From Candidatus Poseidoniales archaeon (lineage in GTDB: Archaea > Thermoplasmatota > Poseidoniia > Poseidoniales > Poseidoniaceae): a DNA stretch of 6,576 nucleotides. The stretch is from contig DUCL01000040.1 of assembly GCA_012959845.1 (NCBI GenBank), forward strand, positions 1 to 6,576, read 5' to 3'. Below, piece by piece: positions 5,589 to 6,576 of this stretch; positions within the stretch are counted from its first letter, which is position 1; each line of letters begins with the position of its first letter. Made by a program: the position numbers and the translations under genes. The notes beneath the pieces were generated by a model. That model was not told where the DNA came from. It saw nothing but the letters and a program-made list of their open reading frames with translations, and did not search any database.

Positions 5589-6576
5589 TTAATCAATTTT
5601 CGCTATTTTTGCTTCTAATTGACGCTGCAACGCATGAATGAAAACTAATATTATCGCGGCTAATGTGCCTAATTGCATTACAATATTAGAATATAATTTC
5701 AACTCCGGTTGCCATGAATGAATTTCAATCGTAACCGCTCCTTCATCATCCATTTCAAAATATACCAAATGGTTTTCTAAAACATGCGGACCCCATTGGT
5801 CTATTTCATCTGAGGTCAATGTTTCTGTGATATTTCGTTCTAAATTCATAAAATATATTTCACCATCTAGATATTTTTCTTGTGGATTCGTTGGAATGAG
5901 ATGGTCTTTGACCGACCATGCCAATATTCCATGACCAATGCTTGGATCTTTAACTGAATATTTTGCATCGCTTGCCAACCATTGTTCGCCACTGTCTCTA
6001 TCAAATAGAACAAGGCGGTCGATTGTTGTAACATTCACTGTTGCAGCAATATAATCATAGTTGAATGCCAAATCGGTAATTATTGCGTTACTCATATTTA
6101 CAGGAGTTCCCCATGATTCAAGAACCAAATCTTGCTCATGTGTTGCTTGTGCATCAATTTCAATCTGAATTGCTCCGAGCGTTCCAATTCTAGCGACATA
6201 TACAGTTGTTGGATTATCACTTGTGACATAAGCGATTTCACTTCCTGCTGTTCTAACTGTATTGATATTATCAATTTCTGGAGTTGGCAAAGATATTTGT
6301 TCTCCTTCTAAGTCGATGGCAGAAATTTGTCCATTCTTAAGCATGATTATTGCAGGACCTGAAGGTGTCTTAGCAACGAGAATTTGTTCAGGGGAATCAA
6401 CAGATATGTTCATGACTATTATTCCTGGTGCATTTATATCAACTGCCATTAATATTGTATTGTTAGACATCACTAGTAATGAATCTGAAATCGCATAAGG
6501 AGAATCTAACTCCATAATTGGTTGTACAATGTTTATCGCAGATGCAGAATCTGTTGAAAGGTCATGAACAAGCAAT
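5589..6576 (-). CDS. C-terminally anchored beta-propeller-like surface protein, 5' end missing
   Basis: An open frame enters from the right edge (the first full codon is a TTG, read here as an internal Leu) and ends with TAA at 5591-5589, giving at least 328 residues. The sequence is a series of short beta-rich segments with Asp/Gly turns, for example LVLFDRDSGEQWL (188-200), GHGILAWS (214-221), GEIYFMNLERN (238-248) and LVYFEMDDEGAVTIEI (270-285). These recur about every 40-50 residues, as in TolB/YncE-like beta-propellers. Near the end is one hydrophobic helix (about 297-314), then a short tail with several basic residues (HALQRQLEAKIAKID). This suggests an outward-facing propeller held by a C-terminal membrane anchor, the tail staying inside. 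A signal peptide would be in the missing part. No specific function can be assigned, and the propeller fold is inferred from pattern only. Confidence 0.7.
   Translation of the reverse strand, partial: LLVHDLSTDSASAINIVQPIMELDSPYAISDSLLVMSNNTILMAVDINAPGIIVMNISVDSPEQILVAKTPSGPAIIMLKNGQISAIDLEGEQISLPTPEIDNINTVRTAGSEIAYVTSDNPTTVYVARIGTLGAIQIEIDAQATHEQDLVLESWGTPVNMSNAIITDLAFNYDYIAATVNVTTIDRLVLFDRDSGEQWLASDAKYSVKDPSIGHGILAWSVKDHLIPTNPQEKYLDGEIYFMNLERNITETLTSDEIDQWGPHVLENHLVYFEMDDEGAVTIEIHSWQPELKLYSNIVMQLGTLAAIILVFIHALQRQLEAKIAKID

Overview
The window looks like a piece of an archaeal chromosome. A stand-alone Bud32-type kinase (KEOPS complex) occurs only in archaea and eukaryotes. Short intergenic gaps carry AT-rich elements that resemble archaeal box A (TATA), and two starts have GAGG/GGAGG Shine-Dalgarno-like sequences. 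The AT-rich, compact layout, with housekeeping genes beside lineage-specific membrane proteins, would fit a marine planktonic euryarchaeon such as Marine Group II (Poseidoniales). That placement is inference; there is no rRNA or other taxonomic marker here.

Layout. Positions 1-261 hold no complete gene. They contain a TATA-like element, a set of nested inverted repeats, and possibly the first 17 codons of a minus-strand gene that leaves the window. A minus-strand series follows, read from right to left: an ITPase/XTPase-type nucleotide pyrophosphatase (RdgB/Ham1 family, 2031-2675), an unrecognised two-helix membrane protein with a long charged, coiled-coil tail (1020-1955), and a CPBP-family intramembrane protease (262-963). 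A short intergenic region separates the RdgB gene from a divergent fluoride channel gene, crcB (2767-3138, plus). crcB converges almost end to end with the bud32 gene (3144-3830, minus). bud32 is divergent from nadA, quinolinate synthase (3916-5070, plus). nadA converges, with a 3-base gap, on a bacterioferritin-like protein (5074-5493, minus). At the right edge is the C-terminal part of a beta-propeller-like, C-terminally membrane-anchored protein (5589-6576, minus, 5' end missing).

How the genes relate. Bud32 acts with Kae1, Cgi121 and Pcc1 in tRNA t6A synthesis, and RdgB-type pyrophosphatases are often found near Kae1/Bud32 genes in archaea; here only crcB lies between them. RdgB (removal of non-canonical NTPs), NadA (NAD precursor synthesis using an oxygen-sensitive Fe-S cluster), the ferritin-like protein (iron or oxidant handling) and CrcB (fluoride export) are all maintenance functions, but nothing shows that they form one system. 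I see no mobile element, CRISPR array, tRNA or rRNA. The least explained parts are the structured left edge, the unknown protein at 1020-1955, and the altered metal-ligand pattern of the ferritin-like protein.
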